In this document: positions 52,985 to 64,000 of the stretch, piece after piece
How the letters are laid out: each line of letters opens with the position of its first letter
Position numbering within the stretch: position 1 is the stretch's first letter
From: Prionace glauca
Taxonomy: Eukaryota; Chordata; Chondrichthyes; Carcharhiniformes; Carcharhinidae
Direction: 5' to 3'
DNA: 64,000 nucleotides
Assembly (NCBI GenBank): GCA_037974335.1
Contig: CM075760.1
Coordinates: 41,043,603 to 41,107,602, forward strand
Translations under genes and position numbers: made by a program
The notes under the pieces: generated by a model
What the model saw: only the letters and a program-made list of their open reading frames with translations
The model's database searches: none
What the model was told of the DNA's origin: nothing

Positions 52985-54985
52985 TGATCCTTATTTAAAA
53001 CAGTCTCCTATAACCCTCCATCCTTATTTTGCTCATGTGTCTATCGAAGTCAACCTTAAACAAGTCCAGCGTGCCTGCCTCCACCACCTTACTTGGCAGT
53101 GCATTCCATACTCCCACGACCCACTGTGTGAAAAACCTCCCTCTAGCATCCAAATTATACTTCTCCCCCCTCACCTTAAGCCTGTGGCCCCTCGTGATAT
53201 TTGTCTCCAATCAAGGAAAAAGCCTGCCACTGTTTTCTCTATCTATACCCTTCATTATTTTATGCACCTCTATTAAATCCACGCTCAATCTCTGTCTTTC
53301 TAAGGAAAACAGCACCAGTTTACTCAATCTTTCCTCATAATCCAATCCTTCCATACCAGGCAGCATCCTGGTAAACCTCCAGGGTCTGGGGGTTTACCAG
53401 GTAAACCTGCACTCTCTCCAGGGTCTCCATGTCCTTCCGGTAGTAATGTGACCAGAACTGAACGCAGTACTCCAAATGCGGTCCGACCAATGTTCTGTAT
53501 AACAGTAGCATTAGACGCCAGCTCTTGTACTCTATTCCCCTTCCTATAAAGGCTAGCATATCATAAACTTTCTTCGCAATCTTCTCCACCTGTGTTACCA
53601 CCTTCAAAGACTTGTGAACTTGCACTCCCAGGTTCCTCTGCATTTCTATACTCTTAATAGGTCTACCCTTTATCATATAACTCCCCTCTACATTATTCCT
53701 TCCAAAATGCATCACCTCGCATTTATCAGGATTAAATACCACCTGCCATTTATCTGCCCAATATACCAGCCTATCTATATCCTGCTGTATTGCCAGACAC
53801 TGCTCCTCACTGACCGCCAATCCTGCCATCTTTGTGTCATCTGCAAACTTGCTGATCACACCACGTATGCCCTCTTCCAAATTTTTTATATATATTACGA
53901 ATAGAAGAGGTACTGAGCCCTGCAGCACACCACTAGTGACAGACCTCCAGCTAGAAAAGGACCCTTCCACTGCTACTCTCTGTCTCCTGTTAACTATCCA
54001 GTTTTCAATCCATCTAGATACTTGTGCCTGTATCCCATGAGCTTCAACGTTTTCAACCAACCCACCATGAGCGACTTTGTCAAACGCCTTACTGAAATCC
54101 ATATAGACGACATCAACGGTTCGTCCTTCATCAACGGTTTTTGTCACCTCCTCTAAAAATTCCACGAGATTCGTAAGGCAAGACCTCCCCTTAACAAAGC
54201 CATGCTGCGTATCCCTCATCACATCGCAATGCTCCAAATGCTTATACATCCTACCCCTTAGAATTTTTTCCAACAACTTTCCTACCACTGACGTCAAACT
54301 CACTGGCCTATAATTACCAGGGTTATCCCTACTGCCCTTTTTAAACAGCGGTACCACATTATCTACCATCCAGCCCTCTGGGACCTCACCTGCGTCCAAA
54401 GAAGAGACAAAGATTTGCGTCAGCGGCCCAACAATTTCATCTCTCACCTCCCTAAGCAGCCTGGGATAAATGCCATCAGGCCTCGGAGCTTTATCAGTTC
54501 TTATGCTGCCTAAAAACCAGAGCACTTCCTCCCTTGTAATGGATATTTCTTTCAACTGGTCTACAGCTCCCTCCAAGACAGTACAAGACACCAAGCCCCT
54601 CTCCTTCGTGAATACCGACGCAAAGTATTCATTTAGGATCTCCCCCATTCCCTCAGACTCTATGCACAGTTCCCCTCCTCTGTCCCGAAGAGGACCGATT
54701 TTCCCTCTAACCACCCTTTTGTTCCTAATGTAAGAGTAAAATGCCTTTGGATTTTCCTTAATCCTATCCGCCAAAGTCATTTCATGCCCCCCTTTCGCCC
54801 TTCTAACTCCCCATTCGAGCTCCCTCATACTCTCTCTGTATTCCTCCAGTGCTCTCTCCGTTCCCAGTTGCTTAGACCTAACATACGCCTCTCTCTGCTT
54901 CCTGACCAAGTCCTCAATATCCCCTTTAATCCACAGCTCTCCAATCCTACCTTTTCCATCCTTCCTCTTTACCGGCACATGTCTT
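52985..54985 (-). mobile_element. CR1-type LINE with 547-codon reverse transcriptase frame
   Basis: The frame 53335-54978 covers the linker after the endonuclease and the whole reverse transcriptase: DGIYPRLLREV (about residue 168), NYRPVSLTSVVGKLLEKIL (220), YMDFSKAFDKV with the first catalytic Asp (292), the QGSV motif (353), FADDTK with the Asp pair (378) and LEYCVQFW (505). The C-terminus (TRGHRLKVRGEKYNLDARG) is in another frame at 52995-53210. The endonuclease is lost. The usual GPDG is RPDG, and two residues are missing from QGSVLGP, so the enzyme is probably dead. A 40-bp local duplication near 53390 precedes the frame end. Confidence 0.93.
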
Positions 54986-56090
54986 TAAGAACATAAGAAA
55001 TAGGAGCAGGACTAGGCCATCTAGCCCTTCGAGCCTGCCCCACCATTCAATAAGATCATGGCTGATCTGTCTTGGCTCAGTTCCACATTCCCGCCCTCTC
55101 CCCATAACCCTTAATCCCCTCTCTTATCAAAAACCCATCAACCCGCGTCTTAAAAATATTTAGCGAGGTAGCCTCCACCACTTCAACAGGCAGAGAATGC
55201 CAGAGATTCACCACCGTCTGAGTGAAGAAGTTCCTCCTCAACTCCGTTCTAACCCCCCGCCCCCCCCCCCCCCGCCTTTATCTTGAGGCTGTGCCCCCTA
55301 GTCCTATTATCCTTTCTGAGCAGGAAGAGTCTCTCCACCTCTATCCTATCCATCCCATTCATCATCTTATAAGTCTCAATGAGATCTCCCCTCATTCTTC
55401 TAAACTCTAACGAGTACAAGCCTAGTTTATTCAGCCTCTCCTCATAGCTCAATTCCCTCAACTCCAGCATCAGCCTAGTAAACCTCCTCTGCACTCCCTC
55501 AAAGGCCAAAATATCCTTTTGTAAGTACGGCGCCCAAAACTGCACAGTACTCCAGCCTCACCAATGCTCTAAACAGCCGCAGCAAGACCTCCCTTCTTTT
55601 ATATTCAATCCCCCTCGCTATGAAGGCCAGCATCCCATTCGCCTTCCTGACCACCTGCTACACCTGCAAGCTGGGTTTTTGCGACTCATGCACAAGGACC
55701 CCAAGGGCCCTCTGCACCGTCGCCTGCTGCAGTTTTTCGCCACGTAAGTGATAATCCTTCCTACCATTATTCCGACCAAAGTGGACCACCTCGCAATTGC
55801 CAACATTAAATTCCATTTGCCATTTCCTGGCCCATTCGCCCAGCCTATCTAGATCCTTCTGCAGACTCTCCACACCCTCCGCGCAATTTGCCTTTCCTCC
55901 AATCTTGGTGTCATCAGCAAATTTCGACACCATACACTCAGTTCCCTCCTCCAGATCATGTATATAAATGGTAAATAGCTGAGGCCCCAGCACCGACACC
56001 TGAGGCACTCCACTAGTCACCATCCGCCAATCCGAGTAGCATCCATTGACTCCCACCCTCTGCCTCCTATTTGACAACCAACCAACTTTC
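54986..56090 (-). mobile_element. CR1-type LINE, 5'-truncated, abutting the previous LINE
   Basis: 3' end TTCTTATGTTCTTAAAG side at 54986, with 3' UTR and C-terminal frame 55249-55545 (GVQRRFTRLMLELRELSYEE). 55658-56077 encodes SNRRQRVGVNGCYSDW, FADDTK and CEVVHFGRNNGRKD. The truncation point is within the reverse transcriptase. One frameshift at least separates the frames. Its 3' end sits exactly at the 5' edge of the 52985-54985 LINE. Confidence 0.92.
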
Positions 56091-56547
56091 CTGCATCCTT
56101 TTCAGTTTTCCCTTGAAAGCCCCCCACTTGCCGACCGTGGACATGTGTTTACTGAGATTCTAACTTTTCTATTGGAAATGGAAGGATGCCGGTTTTAATT
56201 GTGATGTTGATTTGTAAACTATATGACATTTATCAGACAACACACAAAGACGCACACACATATATTCTGTCGTTCCCATTCTTTCCCACAACTTGTTTCC
56301 CTTTATCACACACACACACATTTTCTTTCAACTTAAAACTACATCTTGGCTTCCTGGGAGTCTTCAGAGACCCAACTAAATTTCAAATGAAATGACGAAC
56401 ATTTTCCCCAGCGCCATGTTTGCTGAGGTGGACATTAAAGGTCCCGTGGTCTCCAACAGCTCCCTGGACAACATCCCTCCTTTTAACCAAAATCAACAAA
56501 AATACATTCCCATGGATTGAGCCATTTTCATCTGATGTTGCCCTGGC

Positions 56548-57365
56548 AACATCGAAACATAGCTACAGGAGTAGGCCACTCAGCTCCTCGAACTGGCCCC
56601 ACCATTTAATAAGATCATGGCTGATCTGTGGCCGAATCCATTTTGGCTTCGCTAAGTCCATATCTCTTGATACACCGGTTCAATTAAAGAAGACCTCAGA
56701 CTTATATTGAACAATTGTACCAGCTCCCACCGGCAATTGCCGAAGAGAGTTCCAATCATTCACCTCTCTCGACATGTACTAATGTTTTCTATCAACTCTC
56801 CTGAAAGGCCTTTCCCTATTTTTTTCAACTATGGCCTTTTAACCTCGAACCTTCAACTAATGGAAACAATCCTTCCCTGTAGATAATTCATAGGTTTCTA
56901 TCAGAACAGCCCTCAACCTTCTGAATTCCAGAGAAAAATGTCTAAATTCGTCTGATCTCTCCGTGCAACTTGCGTTGAACTCCGTCCAGAGTCAACATTT
57001 TTTCAAAGATATGTTGCCCATACTTGCTCACAGTGCTCTAATTGGGGTGGAACAAGGATTGTGCACAATTGGACACAACATCTGCCTCCGTATTCCCCAG
57101 TCCTTTGGATATGGAGGGAGGCATTCCATTGGTCTTAATGATTATTTTCTGCAGCAGATCGTGACATTTTAAGAAACTATGTGCCGAACCCCAAATCCTA
57201 TTTGGCATCCATTAAATTTAGCGTTGTCCCTTCTACAAATTATATCTTGATCGATCATTTGGATATTTGACTCTTTGTCCCATTATCTAAGCCCTTAATG
57301 AATATTGTAAATAATTGAGGCCCCAGACAGATTCCTGCCGTACACCACTTCATCTGCATAATTCA
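56548..57365 (-). mobile_element. Degenerate CR1-type LINE 3' region
   Basis: 3' UTR phrases AATAAGATCATGGCTGATCT and GGAGTAGGCCACTCAGCTCC, followed upstream by the C-terminal and thumb coding regions with closed frames, ending near AATTGAGGCCCCAGACAGAT. Older than the 55-kb copy. 57366-58010 shows nothing I recognise. Confidence 0.8.
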
Positions 57366-58014
57366 GCAACGGACAGGTACAATTCATTGCACCATAAATT
57401 TTGGCACCTTGCAGAAGAGGAAGTAATATTACATTAATGGATGTGAATTCTTGTTACATTGATACCATAGATCATACCTGACAATGATATTTTCACACTA
57501 ACTGTAATTACAACGTATTGCCAGCAGATGGAAATAGATCTTGATGGGTTACATTACATGAATCATGGACTGCCGCAATACACTGGACCCTGCATCTGTT
57601 CATTTTGAATTGGCCTCCATATGTATATATGTTAGAATGGACCCCGTCCATGATTATAATATATTATAACATATAGCACGCTGTTTAAACTGGTATTGCA
57701 CCAGTACATGTCAATGTATACATCACACAATCACCTTGATCCGAATTTTTCCAGGTAGGATCTAACTTTGCACTTCTGCCACGTACAATTCTGAATGGTG
57801 GTGGACATTAAAGAAATTAACCGCAGCAGGAGCCTCAAATAAAACCTCAATTCTTAGCGATGTGAGAGCTCAGCAAATGGAGAAGATCAAAACTGAAACA
57901 ATTGCTACAATCTTCCGCCAGAAGTGCCGAGAGGATTTTCCATCTCGGCCTCCTCCTGAGGTCCCCAGCATCACAGATGCCAGTTTCCAAGCAGCTCAAT
58001 GCCTTTCACAGGAT

Positions 58015-58100
58015 AAGATTGGAACAGGAGTAGGCCATTCGAGCCCGGGAGCCCACTCCACCATGCAATATGATCATGATTGATCTGTGGCCTAACCCTG
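58015..58100 (-). mobile_element. CR1-type LINE 3' tip
   Basis: GGAACAGGAGTAGGCCATTC and GATCATGATTGATCTGTGGC. An 85-bp fragment. Confidence 0.75.
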
Positions 58101-58910
58101 TGCTGAAGAGGTTGGACACTGCAAGGATTATTGGTCCTGACAATATTTCAGCAGTAATAATGATGATTTGTGCTCTGGAGTGAGCTGCGCCCCGGCCAAT
58201 CTATTAAAGTATAGCTACATGACTATCACATACCCAACAGTGTGGAAAATTAGCAGGCATGCTCTATCGCAAAAGGAAGGGCAAATACATCCCGGCCAAT
58301 TATCGCCCAATGCGATCTCACTCGATCAAAATAATAGAAAGTATCGAGGATCAACCGATCAGTAATAATAATAATAATAACAATAATAATAATAATAATA
58401 ATAATCTACTCAATGAAGCTCAGTCTGGGTTCCATTAGGAGCATTCGGTTCCAGAAATCATTTAAACTTAGTCCAAATATAGCGGAAATAGCTGTTTTAA
58501 TGAGGTGAGAGTGCCCACCCTCCACATCAACACAACACTTGACCGATGATGGCATCAAGAACCCTGAGCCAATCTGCAGTCAATGGGGATCCGGGGGTAA
58601 ACATTCCACTGACTTCAGTCACACCGAGTACAGAGTAAGGTGGTTGGGGTTGTTGAAAGCCAATCAGCTCAGTCCCAGGGTATTGCTGCAGGAACTCCTC
58701 AGGATAGTGTGGCCTAATCTTCACCCTTCATTAGAAGGTCAGAAGTGGGATGTTCACTAATGATTGCACACTGTTCAGCACATTAGCAACTCCTCAGATA
58801 CTGGAGCAGTCCGTGTCCATATGCAGCAAGACTTCGAACACATTCAGGCTTTGGTTGAGGAGTGGAGAGTAACATTCACGCCACACAGTGTCAGACAATG
58901 ACCTTCTTCA
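58100..58910 (+). mobile_element. Second LINE family, reverse transcriptase part
   Basis: Decayed translation shows YPTVWKISRHALSQKEGQ, HPGQLSP (equivalent to NYRPIS), and AGTPQDSVA (equivalent to AGVPQGSVLGP), followed by DFEHIQALVEEWRVTFTPHS. The order of motifs is that of a LINE reverse transcriptase distinct from the CR1 copies. Many frame breaks, and a (TAA)n run at 58363-58405. Confidence 0.65.
58363..58405. repeat. (TAA)n microsatellite
   Basis: About 14 TAA units with one AAC interruption, inside the decayed LINE. Confidence 0.95.
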
Positions 58911-58929
58911 AGGAAGAGAGATTCCTGGC

Positions 58930-59155
58930 ATGGGTCACTGTCTGTACGGAGTCTGCACGTTCTCCCCGTGTCTAAATGGGTTTCTTCCGGGTGCTCCGCT
59001 TTCCTCCCATAGTCCAAATGACGCCCTGGTTAGGGTGCATTGGGCCGTGCTAAATTCTCCCTCAGTGTAACCCGAACAGATGCTGGAATGTGGCGACTCG
59101 GGAATTTTCACAGTAACTTCATTGCAGTGTTAACATAAATTTATTTGTGACGAAT
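58930..59155 (+). mobile_element. tRNA-derived SINE with CTTCATTGCAGTGTTAA tail
   Basis: GGTCACTGTCTGTACGGAGT, CGTTCTCCCCGTGTCT, GGGTGCTCCGCTTTCCTCCC, then a different 3' tail GTAACTTCATTGCAGTGTTA. The tail marks another SINE subfamily; a tail-only copy is at 60165-60230. Confidence 0.8.
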
Positions 59156-59159
59156 GAAC

Positions 59160-60125
59160 ACATTTAACATTTGGGGCCCTGCGGTACCCCACTGTTAGCT
59201 GACCGTCACTCGGAAGAAGACCCATTTATTTCCACTCTCTGTTTCTTATCTGTCAATGAATTCTATACCGAGGCCAACATATCACTCCCCATCTCACGTG
59301 CTTTCATTGGGCCTACCAATATTTTATGAAGAGCCTTCTGAAAGTGCAAATACACCACGTAAACTGGTTGCACCCCTCCCCCTCCCTCCCCGAAAGAACC
59401 CCCCCCCCCCCTCCCTCCCCCACCTACTATTTACAAGTAGTTTTGTTAAGATAAACATGTCTTTCTTAAGCCCATACTGGTTTCATCAAACTCCGTCCAT
59501 GCTTTCCAAATATTTTCCTATCATGGATTTGATAACAATCTCTCACTGATGCTGAAATCAGTCTGTAATTTATCAGTTTTATTATCTCTTTCTCTGTATA
59601 TATCGGGGTTACATTACCTGTAGGAACTGTTTCGGCCTGTATAGAATTTTAGTAGATGGGCAGCAATATCCAACATTTCCTGGCCCATTTCCTTCCATAT
59701 TCTGGGATTACCAGGCCCGAGTGACCAACCAGAATTTCACCCTATTATTTTCCCCAGAATGATTTTACTAATACTGGTTTCCCTCAATACCGTCTTACAA
59801 CTATCCCCTTGGTTCCCGAACATTTCTGGGATGATACTTGTGTGAAGGTAGTGTCAAACTTAGTGTTCTATTCATTTAATATTTCTTTATTCCCCAATAT
59901 ACATTCCCTGGATTCGGGCTCTAAGGAATTTACATTTAACTTAACCAATCCTTCTCTCTTCAGATATTGATATAAACGGTTATAATTAATTTTTATGTTC
60001 CCTGCAATTTTACTCCCATTCTCTATTTCCCCCTCGATTATTTGGACTTTTTTTTGTTGAATTTTAAAAATCTCTGAAACCTCAAGCTTGTTTCTTCTTC
60101 TGGTAACTTTATTTATCTTTTAACT
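59160..60125 (-). mobile_element. Degenerate CR1-type LINE, reverse transcriptase region
   Basis: Window-strand text such as GGTACCCCACTGTTAG, TGAAAGTGCAAATACACCAC and GAAATCAGTCTGTAATTTAT corresponds, inverted, to the SGVPQGS, FxKAFD and YRxIS regions of the LINE. A poly-C tract interrupts at 59400. Frames closed. Confidence 0.65.
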
Positions 60126-60164
60126 AAGAAGTTAAAAACATCCGAGAAAAAGATGAGCTTTGAC

Positions 60165-60230
60165 CATATATGATTTTCACAGTAACTTCATTACAGTGTG
60201 AATGTAAACCTATATGTGACGAAGAAATAA
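60165..60230 (+). mobile_element. SINE 3' tail fragment
   Basis: GATTTTCACAGTAACTTCAT and TACAGTGTGAATGTAAACCT match the tail of 58930-59155. Confidence 0.65.
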
Positions 60231-60499
60231 CTTCAAACCTTTAAATACACACGATGTCTTTATCAATAAACTGAGCTGAAATTCCCCAGCTACCAGGGTG
60301 GAACTGGAACTCCTGTCCCAAGCTTCTGGAATACTAGCTTAATAATGATATTACTATACTACCCCCGAGACTGAAATATCATCACATTTATTAATGGAAT
60401 AATTGAACATTCAGTACTGGGTCACAGGTTGGATCGCGAGGTATCTTGTGGGAATTTAATACATTACCATTTGACTCAGAAATTATGTTGTTTCCTTTC

Positions 60500-61530
60500 T
60501 TAACTGATCACAGATGTGTTTTGGCATGATGACATTTACCTCAGTGTGCCTAAAGTCTGAGATCTATGTCCAATATTACACTATACATTTATAGCACGAA
60601 TACATTACAAATTAATTTATGCTACATTAGGTTATTTCTCCGGTTATGTACACTGAGCCATCTCTCTATTTATGAGACATTAGTTCCTCTCAATTAGTAT
60701 GAGAGTAGATCATCGATCTGATCCTATTACATCTGATCCCATCTCTGTTTATGTTACACAGGATTTGTATATTTACATACATCTCTGCTAATTCAACACA
60801 TGACCATGTATATGTTGTCTGGCATTTAACTGTCAGAAGCAAGTCTTCTCCTGGCCTTGAGTCTTATTCTGACAGAATGACAGTGATTCATGGGAATCCA
60901 TGTCAAAGTTCCATCAATTCATGAAATGACAAGGGGGAACAGGTGAGGTAGAGAAGGTCATATCGGGCTTGACGTTAATCGTGTACAAGCTGCACTATCA
61001 GAACAGGTGAACACTTGGTTTAGTTCCCTTAGAACTGAGCAGTTTATGGGAGATTTAGTACAGACGCTCAACGTGATGAATAGGAATGTTTTACTCATTA
61101 GAAAGAGACTGTTACTCACTGGCAAGAGGGCAGTATACAGAAGATTGATTACAATGCACTAGGATATGTCTCTTTATGTACTGAGTTTGACTCACTTGAA
61201 TGATTATTGCAACAGATCTCATATTTGTTTACATTGCATAAAATGCCGCTTTATTTATTCTATTTGCGTTGTACCAGAGCCAGTCTTTAATTATATGACA
61301 GTAGTTCTTGTCTCTTTTTCCACTACATTCGGTTATTTTTCTCGTTATGCCACCCTCGGCCATTTCTCTATTTGTGCTGCATTAGATCCTCTCAAATAAT
61401 ACGACAGTAGACCACGGATCTGTTCATATTTCATCAGATCTCATCTCTTTTTTATATTACACGGGATTTGTCTCTTTGAATGACACCAATATCTGTCTCT
61501 GTTAATCTAACATACGACCATGAATATGTT
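60500..61530 (+). repeat. Diverged minisatellite, about 27-28-bp units
   Basis: Units ending with words such as ATTTATG-TACATTAG, TTATG-ACACTGAG, TCTCTGTTTATGTTACACAG and TCTCTATTTATGAGACATTAG recur. 60690-60830 and 61370-61530 align with each other as a 680-bp higher-order repeat. Noncoding. Confidence 0.6.
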
Positions 61531-61534
61531 GCCT

Positions 61535-62240
61535 GCCGAGATATTATCAATTCCGATATAATATGGCTGTGCCTGTCTGACACTAATCATTCTTGATTGG
61601 AACAGTAAGTTTAATTTTTACTAATTTCGATAAGTAGCTGCGAGAAATACCTAATTGCTCTGTTATTGTGTGAGTAATATTCAGTTTGAACAATTTCTCA
61701 GTGTTTCACTGGTATTCGGGGACAGGTCAATATCTGAATAATCGTACAGTGCTCATTACAATATCTTCAAACAACCACTGTTGTGATACATTTTATTAGT
61801 TGAATATTGCACTGCACTGTGTCAATTTGACACAGACTTTAGAGATAATGATTGACCAGTCTTATTTATAGCGCTCAACAGATTCACTGACAGTGTGAGA
61901 CAGAATTCTGTACTCGCAATATCGCCAGATGGCCTCCCACAGGCTAAATATCTATCCACTCATTAATTACTCATCTGTTTCAGAGATAAATAAAACGAAA
62001 TCGCCGCAGACCGAGTGTTGACAGCTAGGTTATGTTTGAATATATATATATGTATATTCTGTAATTTGTATTGTTACCTTCGAAATTATTTTTCACTTTC
62101 GGATGTCTTCATCTGCCTATGCCTAAGCTTTGTAATTCCCTCCCTAAGTCTCCTTATTTCACATTCCTCGTCTAAGTCAATCCATAAAACTGTCCCTGTA
62201 TTGGCCATCCTTTCAGTCACCTGTTCAAATATCTCGTTGG
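61535..62240. other. Spacer without recognised feature
   Basis: AT-rich single-copy-looking DNA; nothing that I can name. Confidence 0.4.
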
Positions 62241-62249
62241 TCTAAAGCA

Positions 62250-62379
62250 AGATGCTGTGGGTGCCTGAGATCCGAACAGAAAATGCTAGAAACACTCAGT
62301 GGATCATTCATCATAAGTGGAATGGTTTACGGCTCTCTCTCTCTCTCTGTCTTTCTCTCTCCCCCCGCCTCTGCCCCTG

Positions 62380-62428
<49 letters not shown>

Positions 62429-62464
62429 GCCTCTGCCCCTGCCTCTCTCTCTCTCTCTCTCTCG
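62250..62464. repeat. Interspersed repeat fragment followed by (CT)n
   Basis: 62250-62320 is an inverted fragment of the 42063-type repeat (ACAGAAAATGCTAGAAACAC). 62331-62464 is a CT-rich tract with two CCCCCCGCCTCTGCCCCTGC insertions. Serine/leucine-rich frames here are artefacts. Confidence 0.75.
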
Positions 62465-62474
62465 CACACACATT

Positions 62475-62790
62475 TGTTGTAGACATGTACAGCAAGACAC
62501 TGGGCCTTGTGTCTTCATTTACTGCATGCGACTCATTTGAATCATCATTGCAATAGACCTTATATTTGTTTATATTACATGACACACCATTCCATTTATT
62601 ATTGTATGATGACATGCCGTGATAATTGCTACAAATCATCATTTCTGAGTTTTTGTTCAGCCAAGAGGCCCATTTCTGTTACATTGGGCTCCATCTCAGA
62701 TATGATTGTGTTAGGCTCTGTGTCATGCACTACTGAACACATCCGTGCCTTACTTTGTATTATATTGGACACTAATAATAAAGCCAACAC
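62475..62790 (+). repeat. Minisatellite-like repeat (inverse of 2210-2530)
   Basis: Shares long matches with the reverse complement of 2210-2530 and shorter unit similarity with 61130-61450. Confidence 0.65.
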
Positions 62791-63034
62791 TGTCTCAGTA
62801 ACTGGTTTTATATAAAATGCGTTTGACAGATGGAAAAAAAGAACAGAACGAGATGAAAAGATGGAAATTAGCTTTAAAAATGTAATGGGGTTCGAAGAAT
62901 GTGTTTCGTCTTGTTAATAACTACTGGGAGTTGTTCATCATATTTAATTGCTCTTGCATTTCCTGGAATATTTTATTGAAAGTTTGGGATGAAACTTGTA
63001 ACATCCTCTTGTTCAAAAGAGACTGAGGAACAGA

Positions 63035-63252
63035 ATGAATGTATGCCACATTGCACTGCAAATGGACACTAAAGGACAATTCAACATGGCCACTCCAACT
63101 ATCCTGTACATCTTTGGACTGTAGGAAGAAAGCAGTAAACCTGGAGGAACTCCACGCACATACGGGGTGAATGTGTAAACACCACACAGTTACACAAGGC
63201 TTAAGTGGAACCTGTGTCCCTAACAGTGTGAGGTACCAGTGCTTACCACTGT
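63035..63252 (-). mobile_element. tRNA-derived SINE
   Basis: Reverse complement: head GTGGTAAGCACTGGTACCTC, body CATTCACCCCGTATGTGCGT and TTCCTACAGTCCAAAGATGT. Diverged. From 63255 to the window end I recognise nothing. Confidence 0.75.
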
Positions 63253-64000
63253 GTAAATAATTGTTATTAATTTTAGCATGATATTGTAATTTATTCAGTA
63301 TTTATTGCACATTCTGTGTCTCAGTCAATAAATAAAGTTAATGAATGGCCCTGGACGCTCTTGATGTGATGTACAGCTGGTCATTCCGCTGCCAAGGCAA
63401 TGCATCTTTCAAATGATTCACTGAACTTCTCTCTTTCTCTGTCTTAGACTGAACCTAAATCAGATAACCTCTCTCCTCTCTCTCAGTCTCCATTAACTCA
63501 CACAGGTTCCCAGGAGACGGATCTGACTCCGAGGCTGTTTCTTTCTTCTTCCTTAAGGCACCTTGTGACTGAAAAGATAAAGCACAAAAATCTCAGCAGA
63601 GGTAAATTCATTGTAGGAACTTAACCATTTCACTCAATTAACCTCTCTCCTCTATTTCTCACACACAACACCCAGCACACTTAAACTTTCTATTTCGGAT
63701 AAAAAATGTTGCTTTAATTTTTTCTCTTTTCCCTCAATCATAACCTTCAGTCCATCTTCCCTTCAATTAATCTGTTTAAACACCAAATATGATCATTTTC
63801 TTGATTGATTAATATGGGAATGGGGCTGACTGTAATGGGGGTGACCGGCAGCAATCTGTGTGACTGTTCTTGATGCTTTCAGAGTGAGCTCACCCTCACA
63901 GGCAGGAAGACTGTTCACGGTGATAACATCAAACTGGCCCCGGTTGTTTCATTCTCAGGTAACACAACTTCCTGTTTCTCTGCTGCCGGTTCCAAACCGC

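Noticed and set aside
62252-62642. Leu/Ser-rich and Arg/Glu-rich frames
   Set aside because: They are translations of the CT-rich tract on either strand.
1-64000. Retroviral, LTR-type, Polinton or other capsid-bearing elements
   Set aside because: No recognisable gag, integrase, protease, envelope or capsid wording, and no long direct terminal repeats noticed; all reverse transcriptase hits read as LINE or Penelope type.
1-64000. CRISPR arrays or bacterial-type operons
   Set aside because: No regular spacer-repeat structure and no operon-like gene packing; splice sites and mobile-element content are vertebrate.
63450-64000. Possible exon near the right edge
   Set aside because: A few short open stretches next to AG and GT dinucleotides, but no recognisable domain or consistent frame.

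Overview
The window looks like genomic DNA of a cartilaginous fish (an elasmobranch shark). Three things point there: a compact immunoglobulin mu heavy-chain cluster of V-D-D-J-C type, the arrangement known from sharks and skates; dense CR1-type LINEs and tRNA-derived SINEs of the kind abundant in shark genomes; and a GPR139-like receptor gene. Everything is read by eye from the sequence; no database search was run.

Layout. (1) 0-10 kb: a mixed tRNA cluster with Gly(CCC), Asn(GTT), an Asn-like copy with ATT anticodon, Glu(CTC), a Val-like copy with a shortened anticodon loop, a Leu pseudogene without an anticodon arm, a Glu fragment, Glu(TTC), Leu(TAG) and Thr(CGT). Several lie in duplicated blocks of which one copy has decayed. 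Penelope-like, CR1 and SINE fragments are scattered between them. (2) 10-12.4 kb: two degenerate CR1-type LINE pieces. (3) 13.9-15.4 kb, plus strand: a two-exon, intact class A GPCR of the GPR139-like group. (4) 15.5-18.4 kb: LINE relics carrying two foldback elements, one with perfect 101-bp arms. (5) 18.5-38.4 kb, minus strand: a complete, apparently functional, unrearranged IgM heavy-chain gene. In transcription order it has a promoter with two palindromes, a leader exon, VH with a 23-bp-spacer RSS, D1 (12/22), D2 (12/12), JH (23), a 10-kb J-C intron, CH1 to CH4 with secretory tail and poly(A) signals, and the membrane exons M1 and M2. The intron holds a G-rich, GAGCT-containing repeat just upstream of CH1 that resembles a switch region. 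(6) 38.5-64 kb: upstream flank packed with LINEs, SINEs and minisatellites. It contains a decayed second VH (46.4-46.8 kb) inside a diverged segmental duplication of the 37.9-40.5 kb block, the remains of a neighbouring Ig cluster.

How the parts work together: V, D1, D2 and JH carry recombination signals obeying the 12/23 rule, so V(D)J joining would give one VH domain, spliced to four C-mu exons. Use of the secretory tail and its poly(A) signal gives secreted IgM. Use of the GGTAAA donor inside CH4 plus M1/M2 gives the membrane receptor. The GPCR and tRNAs appear to be unrelated neighbours. No intact retrovirus, LTR element or Polinton was recognised.
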